The position numbers and the translations under genes were made by a program. This document shows, in pieces, positions 21,812 through 29,828 of a stretch of DNA of 33,773 nt. The first letter of the stretch is position 1; each line of letters opens with the position of its first letter. Under the pieces are notes generated by a model that was given only the letters and a program-made list of their open reading frames with translations, was not told the origin of the DNA and did no database searches. This stretch comes from a virus: positions 1 to 33,773 of IMG/VR virus record IMGVR_UViG_3300021389_000083; one strand, written 5' to 3'.

Positions 21812-21991
21812 ATGTTGTTAAGAGAACTTACTAAAGCATTGGCTAAAGGTAAGAATGTGCGTTGGACTAATGATGGGTACAAGGTACATTGGGATAGTGA
21901 TGTAATAGTCATTACCTATGAGAGCAATGGTTTTACAGGTGCTTTAGATACAAACGAGTTAAAGCATTGTTATATAAAGGAGAATGACTAA
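21812..21991 (+). CDS. Hypothetical small early protein (59 aa)
   Basis: Not recognised. Two adjacent ATGs (21809, 21812); the second is spaced best from TAGGAG. A small basic N-terminus (LLRELTKALAKGKNVRWTND) followed by a beta hairpin-like part (YKVHWDSDVIVITYESN). Its stop overlaps the next start by one base (TAATG). Confidence 0.55.
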   Translation: MLLRELTKALAKGKNVRWTNDGYKVHWDSDVIVITYESNGFTGALDTNELKHCYIKEND

Positions 21992-22239
21992 TGGAAATGA
22001 TAACACCAACAAATGAAGTGATGGTAAACTATCTCAACGAAGCGTTAGACGAGAAGATCTTCTACTTAGAGGACACGTACAACAGGGACTTTGGTAAAGC
22101 TATCATAGTTATGTATCATAAGATCTTAACACTTACTGATAAGCTATTGTATACGTTGTATAATTTACGGCAGTTAGATCTGTCACCTGAGTTATACAAG
22201 GATGTTATCTACGTAGTAGTAAGTGGAATGGAGGACTAA
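21991..22239 (+). CDS. Hypothetical helical early protein (82 aa)
   Basis: Not recognised. 82 residues, all-helical in appearance (TNEVMVNYLNEALDEKIFYL, then GKAIIVMYHKILTLTDKLLY). No membrane segment long enough to be certain. AAGGAG upstream and TAATG coupling. Confidence 0.6.
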   Translation: MEMITPTNEVMVNYLNEALDEKIFYLEDTYNRDFGKAIIVMYHKILTLTDKLLYTLYNLRQLDLSPELYKDVIYVVVSGMED

Positions 22240-22242
22240 CAG

Positions 22243-22383
22243 ATGAAACGATCAGAGTTTTACGAGTGGCTTTACAATGGCGAGGCTTCCTTCATGGACA
22301 TTGAGGATCACGGAGATGGTAACATAGTAGTATGCTTTTCTAACATAGAAGAGTCAGAGGAGGACGACGAAGATGACAGTTAA
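22243..22383 (+). CDS. Hypothetical very acidic early protein (46 aa)
   Basis: Not recognised. ATG at 22243 after GGAGG (8-base spacing) encodes MKRSEFYEWLYNGEASFMDI, then DGNIVVCFSNIEESEEDDED, ending at TAA 22381. The acidic tail doubles as the ribosome binding region of the next gene, which overlaps it by 11 bp. Confidence 0.6.
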   Translation: MKRSEFYEWLYNGEASFMDIEDHGDGNIVVCFSNIEESEEDDEDDS

Positions 22384-22549
22384 TGAATTAATAATACACA
22401 TGCTTAGGCATTATCAGCTAGACAACAGGGTGCTAGTACATACAGAAACTAATGGAGCACTACTATTCTGTGAGGCTGTAGCTATTCACCGGATTGACAA
22501 AGATACTATAGCCATAGTAGGTAAGAAGGGAGAGGATGATGAAGCTTAA
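22373..22549 (+). CDS. Hypothetical early protein (58 aa)
   Basis: Not recognised. ATG at 22373 follows GGAGG within the previous gene's end. The frame encodes MTVNELIIHMLRHYQLDNRV, then LVHTETNGALLFCEAVAI and DTIAIVGKKGEDDEA. It has a helix then a beta-rich half. It overlaps the following gene by 14 bp. Confidence 0.6.
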   Translation: MTVNELIIHMLRHYQLDNRVLVHTETNGALLFCEAVAIHRIDKDTIAIVGKKGEDDEA

Positions 22550-22754
22550 CTTAGACGTACAAGATAGACTAAGACTAGCTCATGCATCTGTATGCAAGGA
22601 GGAGAACAAAAGGATGCGTGAAGTATTCAACATGAGAACCTATAAAGAGGGTGATCAGTGGACACAACAAAAGAACAGACAAATAACCGGAGCTAAGGGT
22701 GGTAAACAGAATATCCTTAAGAGGTTATGGGTTAAAGAGAGGACAACAAGATGA
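22536..22754 (+). CDS. Hypothetical basic early protein (72 aa)
   Basis: Not recognised. Starts at the paired ATGATG (22536/22539) with GGGAGAGG upstream. Highly basic C-terminal half (TQQKNRQITGAKGGKQNILK, then RLWVKERTTR), so nucleic-acid contact is possible. Coupled by ATGA to the next gene. Confidence 0.55.
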   Translation: MMKLNLDVQDRLRLAHASVCKEENKRMREVFNMRTYKEGDQWTQQKNRQITGAKGGKQNILKRLWVKERTTR

Positions 22755-22966
22755 TTAAATTACACTTAACGAATAAGCATGGAGGTTCACCTCTAGATAT
22801 GTATCTCGCAGGAAACTTTACTGTGTATCAAAGGATGAGCGAACACAGATCCAGAGCAAACGAGAATACTACTGTAATCATGGATGGACTACACAACAAT
22901 GGAGGTTGGCACGTAGAAGAATCTATCGAGGAGGTTAATCGTATGATTAATGAGCAACTTGATTAA
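22751..22966 (+). CDS. Hypothetical early protein (71 aa)
   Basis: Not recognised. A compact protein (MIKLHLTNKHGGSPLDMYLA, VYQRMSEHRSRANENTTVIM, HVEESIEEVNRMINEQ) that looks alpha/beta. Such short 'IxLTxxxGxP' proteins occur in many phages, from memory, without known role. It overlaps the Mom-like gene by 17 bp. Confidence 0.6.
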   Translation: MIKLHLTNKHGGSPLDMYLAGNFTVYQRMSEHRSRANENTTVIMDGLHNNGGWHVEESIEEVNRMINEQLD

Positions 22967-23582
22967 GTTACATGGAGTTGGCCCAGATAACATGCACTAC
23001 AGCCACAACTATTTCGTGATACCTATAGCCTACGAAGACACAAAGGATCTCATACTCAACGTACACTACGCTAGACGTATGCCTTCCGTATCGTATGCCT
23101 TCGGTTTGTATAGAGGTATGGAAGGACTACAAGGTATATGTACCTTCGGCTCACCTGCTTCACCTTGGTTGTGCAAGGGTGTGTGTGGTGAGGAACACAA
23201 GTCTAAAGTATTAGAGCTTAACAGGGTAGTGCTAGTAAACAACAGGCCTAACGAGGCAAGCTTACTTGTAGCTAGATCTATTGCATTACTACCCAAGCCT
23301 AAGGTATTAGTAAGCTATGCTGATACAGCACACGATCATGTAGGCTACGTATACCAAGCAACCAATTGGTTATACACTGGTGCAACCAAGCCTCGCACTG
23401 ACATAGCTACAGTGAATGGCAAACATCCTAGACACCATGCAGGTGACAGGAGTAAGCGTGTCTACAGATCAGCTAAGCATCGCTATGTGTACATGCATGG
23501 CAACAAGAAAGACAAAAGATTATTAACCAAGTGCCTACGTTATGGCACTGAAGCATACCCAAAGAAGGAGATTATACAATGA
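22950..23582 (+). CDS. mom: Mom-like DNA adenine-modification enzyme
   Basis: A 210-aa protein with the motif series of the phage Mu Mom family (GNAT-related fold). It has FGSPASPWLCKGVCG (66-80), LELNRVVLVNNRPNEAS (88-104), a SYAD turn (122-125), and HVGYVYQATNWLYTG (130-144). Mom converts DNA adenines to N6-(methylcarbamoyl)adenine and shields phage DNA from restriction. The C-terminal 60 residues are basic (RYVYMHGNKKDKR). Early placement fits protection of newly made DNA. Start at ATG 22950, whose GGAGG lies rather far (about 14 bases). No com-like translational activator gene was recognised, unlike Mu. Confidence 0.8.
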   Translation: MSNLIKLHGVGPDNMHYSHNYFVIPIAYEDTKDLILNVHYARRMPSVSYAFGLYRGMEGLQGICTFGSPASPWLCKGVCGEEHKSKVLELNRVVLVNNRPNEASLLVARSIALLPKPKVLVSYADTAHDHVGYVYQATNWLYTGATKPRTDIATVNGKHPRHHAGDRSKRVYRSAKHRYVYMHGNKKDKRLLTKCLRYGTEAYPKKEIIQ

Positions 23583-23821
23583 GTGGTGACAGAGTACCTG
23601 ACTTAGATGAGAACGGTAAGTTCGTATGGTATGAGCCTAGCATACCGGAAGGCTTTACAGACATACGATTGTGGGACGTTGTGTTCACAGTACACGATGA
23701 CGAGGGCAACCCAGTTGAGAGGCCTGATGGAGGCATAATGTTTTATACTGCACCCAAGCTAGACTTCGGTAGCTGTGAGAATGACGTAGAATTAGATGAC
23801 CTAGTACAAGAGGAGTATTGA
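23579..23821 (+). CDS. Hypothetical acidic early protein (80 aa)
   Basis: Not recognised. ATGA-coupled to the Mom-like gene. Asp/Glu/Pro-rich (VPDLDENGKFVWYEPSIPE, then DIRLWDVVFTVHDDEGNPV) with an acidic tail (CENDVELDDLVQEEY). Tight linkage to mom hints at a shared task, such as a cofactor or inhibitor, but there is no motif to support one. Confidence 0.6.
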   Translation: MSGDRVPDLDENGKFVWYEPSIPEGFTDIRLWDVVFTVHDDEGNPVERPDGGIMFYTAPKLDFGSCENDVELDDLVQEEY

Positions 23822-23822
23822 T

Positions 23823-23993
23823 ATGAAGAACAAACCTTATTACAAAAGTAAACCAGTAACAGTACAAGCACGTAAAGACAGACGTGACGACATCATAGCT
23901 AAGATAGCTACAATTATATTTGTAGGCTTTGCTTTCATCGGCATGGGATATATCTTTTCCCTTGCTATATTTTCACTATCCAAATTGTTTTAA
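23823..23993 (+). CDS. Small membrane protein (56 aa)
   Basis: ATG at 23823, one base after the previous stop. The frame encodes a basic N-terminus (MKNKPYYKSKPVTVQARKD) and a hydrophobic stretch, IAKIATIIFVGFAFIGMGYI, continuing FSLAIFSLSKLF. That gives one long or two short membrane segments, with the N-terminus probably inside by the positive-inside rule. Ends at TAA 23991. Possible roles are superinfection exclusion or membrane targeting of host factors; unproven. Confidence 0.65.
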   Translation: MKNKPYYKSKPVTVQARKDRRDDIIAKIATIIFVGFAFIGMGYIFSLAIFSLSKLF

Positions 23994-24007
23994 GAGGAGA
24001 CAAGCAC

Positions 24008-24274
24008 ATGACTAAATACAATCTATGCGTAACATACAACGACAAGCTATGTAGGATCACTACATGTAAGACACCTCAGGGTGCTAACCTAATGCTACAA
24101 ATACTACAACGAGTGTACCCTAAGTATGACTTTGAGATATCAGAGAAGTCAGTACGTACAGATCTATCCAACATGGATTCAGAACTACAACAAGATTTAC
24201 GACACGTACTACTCAACCCTTACGAAACCAGAGGCACTGAGTCTCGCTTCGTTGTAATAGATGGAGGTGTATGA
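24008..24274 (+). CDS. Hypothetical early protein (88 aa)
   Basis: Not recognised. GAGGAG precedes ATG 24008. 88 residues with a beta-alpha start (YNLCVTYNDKLCRITTCKTP, then GANLMLQILQRVYPKY), four Cys in the first 20 residues but not in a zinc pattern, and a C-terminal beta strand (SRFVVIDGG). Coupled by ATGA to the next small gene. Confidence 0.6.
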   Translation: MTKYNLCVTYNDKLCRITTCKTPQGANLMLQILQRVYPKYDFEISEKSVRTDLSNMDSELQQDLRHVLLNPYETRGTESRFVVIDGGV

Positions 24275-24414
24275 TGCCTATCAGTACAACACTAGAACTT
24301 AGATTACTTAAGATGGTAAAGCAAAGCTTTGCTCGTTCAGACATGAGTGACGATACAGAAATGAAACAACTACTTAAAGACATAGAAGTTAACCTAAAGG
24401 AGAATAACAAATGA
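24271..24414 (+). CDS. Hypothetical small early protein (47 aa)
   Basis: Not recognised. ATG 24271 overlaps the previous stop (ATGA), with GGAGG four to five bases upstream; a second in-frame ATG at 24274 is equally likely. Helical and amphipathic (LELRLLKMVKQSFARSDMSD, then MKQLLKDIEVNLKENN). Ends in ATGA coupling to the next gene. Confidence 0.6.
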   Translation: MMPISTTLELRLLKMVKQSFARSDMSDDTEMKQLLKDIEVNLKENNK

Positions 24415-24710
24415 AGAATCATACACGACCAGAAAAGAAGTTTAGCCAGAAGAGATACATAACCTTAACAAAGGATGATACAGTAAAGGTTTTAGATTTG
24501 TATAACGCAATCAACAACATGTTGAATGACGTAGGCGAGACACTAGATGTAGATCTCAGTGCACTAAGAGACATTAGACACAAGAGCAATGAGATAGACC
24601 ACCTCTTTAACTTCAGAGCTAAGGTTCAAGATAACGGGGACGTATGGAGTTGGGCTGATAGTGTACTACCAGATGATGACAAGGCGTATTACTACCATGA
24701 GACAGACTAA
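24411..24710 (+). CDS. Hypothetical early protein (99 aa)
   Basis: Not recognised. 99 residues: a basic start (KNHTRPEKKFSQKRYITLTK), a helical centre (VKVLDLYNAINNMLNDVGET) and an acidic C-terminus (VLPDDDKAYYYHETD). AAGGAG before the ATG. Last of the tightly packed early genes before the recombinase. Confidence 0.6.
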   Translation: MKNHTRPEKKFSQKRYITLTKDDTVKVLDLYNAINNMLNDVGETLDVDLSALRDIRHKSNEIDHLFNFRAKVQDNGDVWSWADSVLPDDDKAYYYHETD

Positions 24711-24712
24711 TA

Positions 24713-24802
24713 GTGCTTATATGGTTTGAGACATTAGTAAAATGGGTAGTAATACTAATAGTACTATATGTACTCTTCGGAGTAGGTAGTGGTATACTTT
24801 AG
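24713..24802 (+). CDS. Possible 29-aa membrane micropeptide (GTG start)
   Basis: In the 104-bp gap before the recombinase, a GTG at 24713 opens a 29-codon frame: LIWFETLVKWVVILIVLYVL after the initiator, then FGVGSGIL, ending at TAG 24800. The whole chain is one membrane helix. It lacks a clear Shine-Dalgarno sequence, so it may be chance. It keeps an open, uniformly hydrophobic reading where little else is encoded. Confidence 0.35.
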   Translation: MLIWFETLVKWVVILIVLYVLFGVGSGIL

Positions 24803-24814
24803 AAAGGAGAACGA

Positions 24815-25723
24815 ATGGAACTTAAACCCAGTAATACTATTGAGTATGCGTGTGAATACTACATGCGAACACCTAAGTATTCTGCTTTAAGTCAGCGTAG
24901 CAAGTATGACTATGATTTAAATCTGCGTCATGCTTGCGCTACCAAGGTGCAGAACAATAAAGCTATAGGTAACATCAAACTAAAAGACCTGAAGTTTAAA
25001 CATATAACATTAGGTTATGATACTTGGTTAGAGAGTAAGGGTGTACGTCAGGCTAACTACATAGCTACATGTCTAGGTATCGTATTCAATACAGCGATAC
25101 GACACGAGGCATTGCTTAGTAATCCTGTATCCTTACTTCAACGTACCAAGGAGAAGAAACGTAAAGTTAAATGGACTCAAGAAGAAGTGACATCTTTCTT
25201 AGATACAGCTTACAGTAACTGGGAATGGCGTAGCATTGGGTTGATTGTACACATGGCATACGAGTGGGCGCAACGTGTAGGTGACATGCGCCTACTTACA
25301 TGGAACAACCTTGACTTAAAAGCACAACGCTTAGACTTAGAGCAAAGTAAACGTAGGGCTGATGTGCATCTACCTATCAGTGACACACTATGTAGTATGT
25401 TAGTGCAACAAGAGACTGACTTCGGCTTCCAACCTTACGTAGCACCTCGCCCTGAGCCTTACAATGGTGTCTACACAGCGTATCATTCAACTGACATACA
25501 CAGGTTAGTGAATGAAGTTAAAGAGGAAGCTAAGCTATCTAAAGATCTGACTGCATTAGACTTGCGTAGGACAGGTATAACTGAGATGGTTGAGGCAGGT
25601 GTAGATACACTAGGTATCATGCAGGTTAGTGGACACAGTAATCCACAGAGTGTTAAGCCTTACTTAGTTAATACATTGAAGGGTGCAAGCAATGCACTGA
25701 ACAAGAGGAGCAACAACAAATGA
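24815..25723 (+). CDS. int: Tyrosine recombinase / integrase
   Basis: A 302-aa tyrosine recombinase. N-terminal core-binding region (about 1-105), then a catalytic domain with Arg154 (WAQRVGDMRLLTW), Lys179, Arg251 (LDLRRTG), His274 (VSGHSNPQS) and nucleophile Tyr283 (KPYLV). The box II His is replaced by Leu248 (LDLR instead of HxLR), seen in some active members. It would insert the phage genome into the host chromosome or resolve concatemers. AGGAG lies before ATG 24815, and the stop is ATGA-coupled to the primase. No excisionase, repressor or attP could be found here. Confidence 0.88.
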   Translation: MELKPSNTIEYACEYYMRTPKYSALSQRSKYDYDLNLRHACATKVQNNKAIGNIKLKDLKFKHITLGYDTWLESKGVRQANYIATCLGIVFNTAIRHEALLSNPVSLLQRTKEKKRKVKWTQEEVTSFLDTAYSNWEWRSIGLIVHMAYEWAQRVGDMRLLTWNNLDLKAQRLDLEQSKRRADVHLPISDTLCSMLVQQETDFGFQPYVAPRPEPYNGVYTAYHSTDIHRLVNEVKEEAKLSKDLTALDLRRTGITEMVEAGVDTLGIMQVSGHSNPQSVKPYLVNTLKGASNALNKRSNNK

Positions 25724-26526
25724 ATATAAAAGAATTTGTAGATGGGCTATGTCTAGGTGAGGGTGAGACTACACGCATGTCTTGTCCTAACTGTCATGGT
25801 AACAACACATTCACGGCATCTAAGGATGGTGGTATCGTAGTGTACAACTGTTATAAGTTAGGGTGTGGTGTACGTGGTGCAGTTACTACAGGCATGACTG
25901 CCTTAGAGGTACGTAACCATATGCAAAATAGAGACATACCTATACGCAAAGAGTTAGAACCTATGGCCTACCCTGAGTATGTCGTTAACCCTACCTTAGA
26001 GCACACACTACTACACAAGTTCTGTAAGCGATGGGATCTAACCAACGAGGATGTATTGTATGACGTTAAAGATAGACGTGCAGTCTTTCCTATACATGAT
26101 AAAGGTGTGGTAGTAGATGCAGTAGGCCGTGCCTTGGATGGAGCTATACCTAAGTGGTACAGGTACACAGGTAATGCCTCTGTATATAAACGTGTACTAG
26201 GTACACCCAATGGTGTATGCGTAGTAGTAGAGGATGTGATCAGTGCCGTAGCTGTAGCTCAGATATCTCCTAACACTACAGGCTTAGCTATCTTAGGTAC
26301 GTCATTAGGTCTGGCACAGATGGAACACATTGGAGATTTCTATAAGGTTATCATAGGGTTAGACCCCGATGCTATGACGAAGACGTTAGCTTATAAGAGA
26401 GAAGTAGAAGCATGGACAGGTAAAACAGTTAAGGCATTGAGGCTTGACGACGACATAAAATATAAGTTAGACACAGATCAAGATAGATTAAAGGAGATGA
26501 TAAATGATGGAACTCGCACTCATTAG
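25720..26526 (+). CDS. DNA primase (T7 gp4 N-half-like)
   Basis: A 268-aa primase. A zinc-binding domain with Cys22, Cys25, Cys44 and Cys49 (CPNC ... CYKLGC) contacts the template. It is followed by a TOPRIM-type catalytic core with Glu171 (VVVEDVIS) and Asp215/Asp217 (GLDPDAM) that makes RNA primers. It corresponds to the primase half of T7 gp4, but here helicase is a separate gene that begins inside its 3' end (23-bp overlap). ATGA coupling to the integrase stop suggests co-translation across recombination and replication. Confidence 0.87.
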   Translation: MNIKEFVDGLCLGEGETTRMSCPNCHGNNTFTASKDGGIVVYNCYKLGCGVRGAVTTGMTALEVRNHMQNRDIPIRKELEPMAYPEYVVNPTLEHTLLHKFCKRWDLTNEDVLYDVKDRRAVFPIHDKGVVVDAVGRALDGAIPKWYRYTGNASVYKRVLGTPNGVCVVVEDVISAVAVAQISPNTTGLAILGTSLGLAQMEHIGDFYKVIIGLDPDAMTKTLAYKREVEAWTGKTVKALRLDDDIKYKLDTDQDRLKEMINDGTRTH

Positions 26527-27736
26527 GACTTTGATGAACAAAGAGTTCTACGATAACAACAAGGGTATACGATGCCCTGATGAGTTGTTCAGTAAAGATG
26601 TTCGCAAGATGAAGCAGACACTAGACTACGCTATGGCTACGTATGACCGTAGCCTGACTGCATCAGAGCTAGAGGCTTTGTTCTTTGCTAACAATAGCAC
26701 CATGACTACTGCTACTAAGCAGGTGTACAATGACTTGTTTAAACGTGTAGCTCGTGAGCAACCTATGAACCAAGACATAGCTGATGAAGTATTGTCTAAG
26801 CTATTTCAACAGGTGTTAGGTAATCAGGTAGCTAACATAGGATTTGATTACGTCAATGGATCGCTTGATAGCCTTGAGCCTTTACGTAACTTAGTAAAGA
26901 AATATCAGGATGACTTCACACCTAACCTTAACATAGAGTTTGGTGATATAACTATAGACCATCTACTCAAGGCTAATGCTATACAGTCTCAATGGAAGTT
27001 TAATATACCTAGCCTATCACGACAGGTAGAAGGTATCAGTGGAGGTCACTTAGTTATAGTAGGTGCTAGACCTAACACAGGTAAGACAAGCTTCCATGCA
27101 TCTCTGTTGGGTGCGCCTAATGGCTTTGCATCTCAGGGTGCTAAGTGTTTAATACTTTGTAATGAGGAATCATATGAACGTGTAGGTGCTAGGTATCTTA
27201 GTGCCGCATCAAGTTTATCTATGGAAGAGGTCAAGGGTAACTATGCCCTAGCCGCCACACGTTACGAGCCAGTACGAGAGCAGATCAATCTGTATGACAG
27301 TACCGGTAAGGATATGGCGTGGGTAGAGGCTATCATCAAAGCCTATCGCCCTGACATTGTTGTATTAGATATGGGAGATAAGTTTGCCGTTAAGAGTAGC
27401 GACAAGTCAGATGTGTACCTTAAGAATGCGGCTATTCATGCACGTAACATAGCTAAGCAATACAGTTGTGCTATCATATGGATGTCTCAGTTGTCTGCCG
27501 CCGCAGAAGGTATGGTCAACCCTGATCAGTCTATGCTTGAAGGATCTAAGACAGGCAAGGCGGCTGAGGCTGACTTGATGGTGTTGATATCTAAGAACCC
27601 TGTACTAGCTGACACGGCAGATGACGCAGATGATTCGCAAAGGTATTTAGTTATAGCTAAGAATAAGCTACAAGGAGGATGGCATGGTAAGATTACATGC
27701 ACATTAGATGGAGCTAGGTCACAGTACTTAGCATAG
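26504..27736 (+). CDS. Replicative DNA helicase (DnaB/T7 gp4-like)
   Basis: A 410-aa RecA-fold helicase. Residues 1-140 are a helical DnaB-N-like region. The motor domain has Walker A GARPNTGKTS (187-196), a Walker B-like DIVVLDMGD, an IIWMSQLSAAAEG stretch (motif H3-like) and a final SQYLA end. It unwinds the fork, probably as a hexamer with the separate primase. Start is ATGATG at 26504/26507 with AAAGGAG at good spacing. It overlaps the primase by 23 bp, so the pair resembles a split gp4. Confidence 0.9.
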   Translation: MMELALIRTLMNKEFYDNNKGIRCPDELFSKDVRKMKQTLDYAMATYDRSLTASELEALFFANNSTMTTATKQVYNDLFKRVAREQPMNQDIADEVLSKLFQQVLGNQVANIGFDYVNGSLDSLEPLRNLVKKYQDDFTPNLNIEFGDITIDHLLKANAIQSQWKFNIPSLSRQVEGISGGHLVIVGARPNTGKTSFHASLLGAPNGFASQGAKCLILCNEESYERVGARYLSAASSLSMEEVKGNYALAATRYEPVREQINLYDSTGKDMAWVEAIIKAYRPDIVVLDMGDKFAVKSSDKSDVYLKNAAIHARNIAKQYSCAIIWMSQLSAAAEGMVNPDQSMLEGSKTGKAAEADLMVLISKNPVLADTADDADDSQRYLVIAKNKLQGGWHGKITCTLDGARSQYLA

Positions 27737-27749
27737 AAAGGAGTAGACT

Positions 27750-29828
27750 ATGGAATTAGTTCTTGATGTAGAGAACACAGTCACACACAGGGGTGGCAAG
27801 ATGCACCTCGATCCTTTCGAGGCAAGCAACAAGTTAGTACAAGTAGGCGTACAGGAAGTTGTATCAGGTAAGCAAGCCATATATAACTTTGATCACGTTG
27901 AAGCTAATGACTATGATGGTAGTCAAGCTAAAGCACTACAAGATTATCTAGATAGAACAACACTACTAATCCTACACAATGGGCAACACGATATGCCTTG
28001 GCTATGGGAGAGTGGGTTCAAGTATGACGGTCTTATATATGATACCATGTTAGCTGAGTATGTACTGATGAGAGGCAATCACATTGAGATGACGTACACT
28101 GGGGCTTTCAAGAAGAAGTCACTGGCGTTAGGTGAGTGTGCGATAAGACGTAAGCTAGACTTCCAGAAGGATGACACTCTAAAGAAATACTTTAAGGATG
28201 GTTACAATACAAATGAGATACCTCTCAAGGAACTTACATATTACTTACAGTGTGATCTATCTACTACTCGTGCTTTGTATTTAGACATTGAGTCAGACTA
28301 TGCTCAACCTGAGAGTGAATCATTACGTAACATAAGAGACATAACATTCAAGGTATGCTTGGCACTATCTCGTATGTATTCGTCAGGTATCAAGGTAGAC
28401 TTGAAAGCCTTAGAAGAAGTACGTAAGCAGTTCGAAGAAGAGAAGGCAGAGATTGAAGGTAGGCTAAGCATCAAGGTACGTAACCTCATGGGTGACACAC
28501 CTATCAATCTTAATAGCCCTGCTCAGATGTCAGAGGTTGTATACAGTAGGAGGCCTATCAATAAGAAAAGGTGGGTAGAACTGTTTGATCATGTCATGTC
28601 AGAAAGAGATTATAAGTTTAAAGTTAACGGTAACAGTACAATGATACGGAAGACTACAGCGTTCACCTGTCCTGAGTGTAAGGGTAAGGGTAGTGTGTAC
28701 CGTATCAAGAAAGATGGTACTAAGTTTGCTAGGCCTAACAAGTGTAAGCCTTGCGAGGCTAGAGGCTATCAACTTAAGGAGACTAATCAGATGGCAGGGC
28801 TAGGCTTCATGCCTCCCTCAAAGAAGTGGGTAAGTGCTAACGGCTTTAGTACAGGCAAGGATAACTTGGATACTTTGATGGGTACTGCTAGAGCTAATGG
28901 TATGGACAGTGCGCTTGACTTCTTAGGAGATCTTAAACGTCTATCCGCTATTAGTAGCTACCTGTCTAGTTTTGTTGAGGGTATATCTGTATTCACAAAA
29001 GAGGATGGCTTCCTACACGTAGGTCTAACCCAACACATCACCAGTACAGGTAGGTTCTCAGGGCGTAACCCTAACATGCAGAACATGCCGAGAGGTGGTA
29101 CGTTCCCTGTTAAGAAGGTGTTCGTGTCTCGATGGGAGGGTGGCTACGTTATGGAGGCTGACTTTGCTCAGCTAGAATTTCGTGTAGCCGCATTCTTATC
29201 TCAAGATTATACAGCCATGAAAGAGATAGCTACAGGTTTTGACGTACACAGTTACACTGCTAGGATTATCACAGAAGCAGGTCAACCTACCTCTAGGCAA
29301 GATGCTAAGGCACATACCTTTGCCCCTCTCTTCGGGGCTACAGGGTACGGTAGAAGCCCTTCTGAGGCGGCGTACTACAAACACTTCATTAAGAAGTACA
29401 CAGGTATAGCGGCATGGCACAAGAGGTTAGGCGATGAGGCCATACGCTTTCAGAAGATTACTAACGTTGGTGGTAGGCAGTATGCTTTCCCTAACACAGA
29501 GAGAAGATCCAATGGTATGCCCACTAACTTCACCATGATAAAGAACTATCCGGTGCAAGGGTTTGCCACTGGTGATTGTGTACCTGTAGTACTACTAGAG
29601 TTAGAGGATAGGCTTATGTCTATGCGATCTAAGGTAGTCAACAGTGTGCATGATTCAATGGTGATAGACATACATCCATACGAGAAGGATCAGGTGATAG
29701 AGATCATCAATACCCTGAACATGGATCTGAATGAGATCATCTATAAGTATTATAAGGTTAAGATGAATGTACCCTTATTATTAGAAGCTAAGATAGGCCC
29801 GAATTGGCTTGACACAAAGGACGTTTGA
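27750..29828 (+). CDS. polA: DNA polymerase A with DnaJ-like zinc insert
   Basis: A 692-aa family-A replicative polymerase. The N-terminus is a 3'-5' exonuclease (LDVEN at residues 5-9, then LILHNGQHDMPWL). Next comes a zinc module, CPECKGKG (307-314) and CKPCEARG (332-339), like the central domain of DnaJ. The polymerase part has motif A around Asp471 (DFAQLEFR), motif B RQDAKAHTFAPLFGATGYG and motif C HD (634-635). In motif B the residue matching E. coli Phe762 is Phe. From memory, the DnaJ insert is the diagnostic trait of HMO-2011-type phages. There is no 5'-3' nuclease domain. Confidence 0.95.
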   Translation: MELVLDVENTVTHRGGKMHLDPFEASNKLVQVGVQEVVSGKQAIYNFDHVEANDYDGSQAKALQDYLDRTTLLILHNGQHDMPWLWESGFKYDGLIYDTMLAEYVLMRGNHIEMTYTGAFKKKSLALGECAIRRKLDFQKDDTLKKYFKDGYNTNEIPLKELTYYLQCDLSTTRALYLDIESDYAQPESESLRNIRDITFKVCLALSRMYSSGIKVDLKALEEVRKQFEEEKAEIEGRLSIKVRNLMGDTPINLNSPAQMSEVVYSRRPINKKRWVELFDHVMSERDYKFKVNGNSTMIRKTTAFTCPECKGKGSVYRIKKDGTKFARPNKCKPCEARGYQLKETNQMAGLGFMPPSKKWVSANGFSTGKDNLDTLMGTARANGMDSALDFLGDLKRLSAISSYLSSFVEGISVFTKEDGFLHVGLTQHITSTGRFSGRNPNMQNMPRGGTFPVKKVFVSRWEGGYVMEADFAQLEFRVAAFLSQDYTAMKEIATGFDVHSYTARIITEAGQPTSRQDAKAHTFAPLFGATGYGRSPSEAAYYKHFIKKYTGIAAWHKRLGDEAIRFQKITNVGGRQYAFPNTERRSNGMPTNFTMIKNYPVQGFATGDCVPVVLLELEDRLMSMRSKVVNSVHDSMVIDIHPYEKDQVIEIINTLNMDLNEIIYKYYKVKMNVPLLLEAKIGPNWLDTKDV

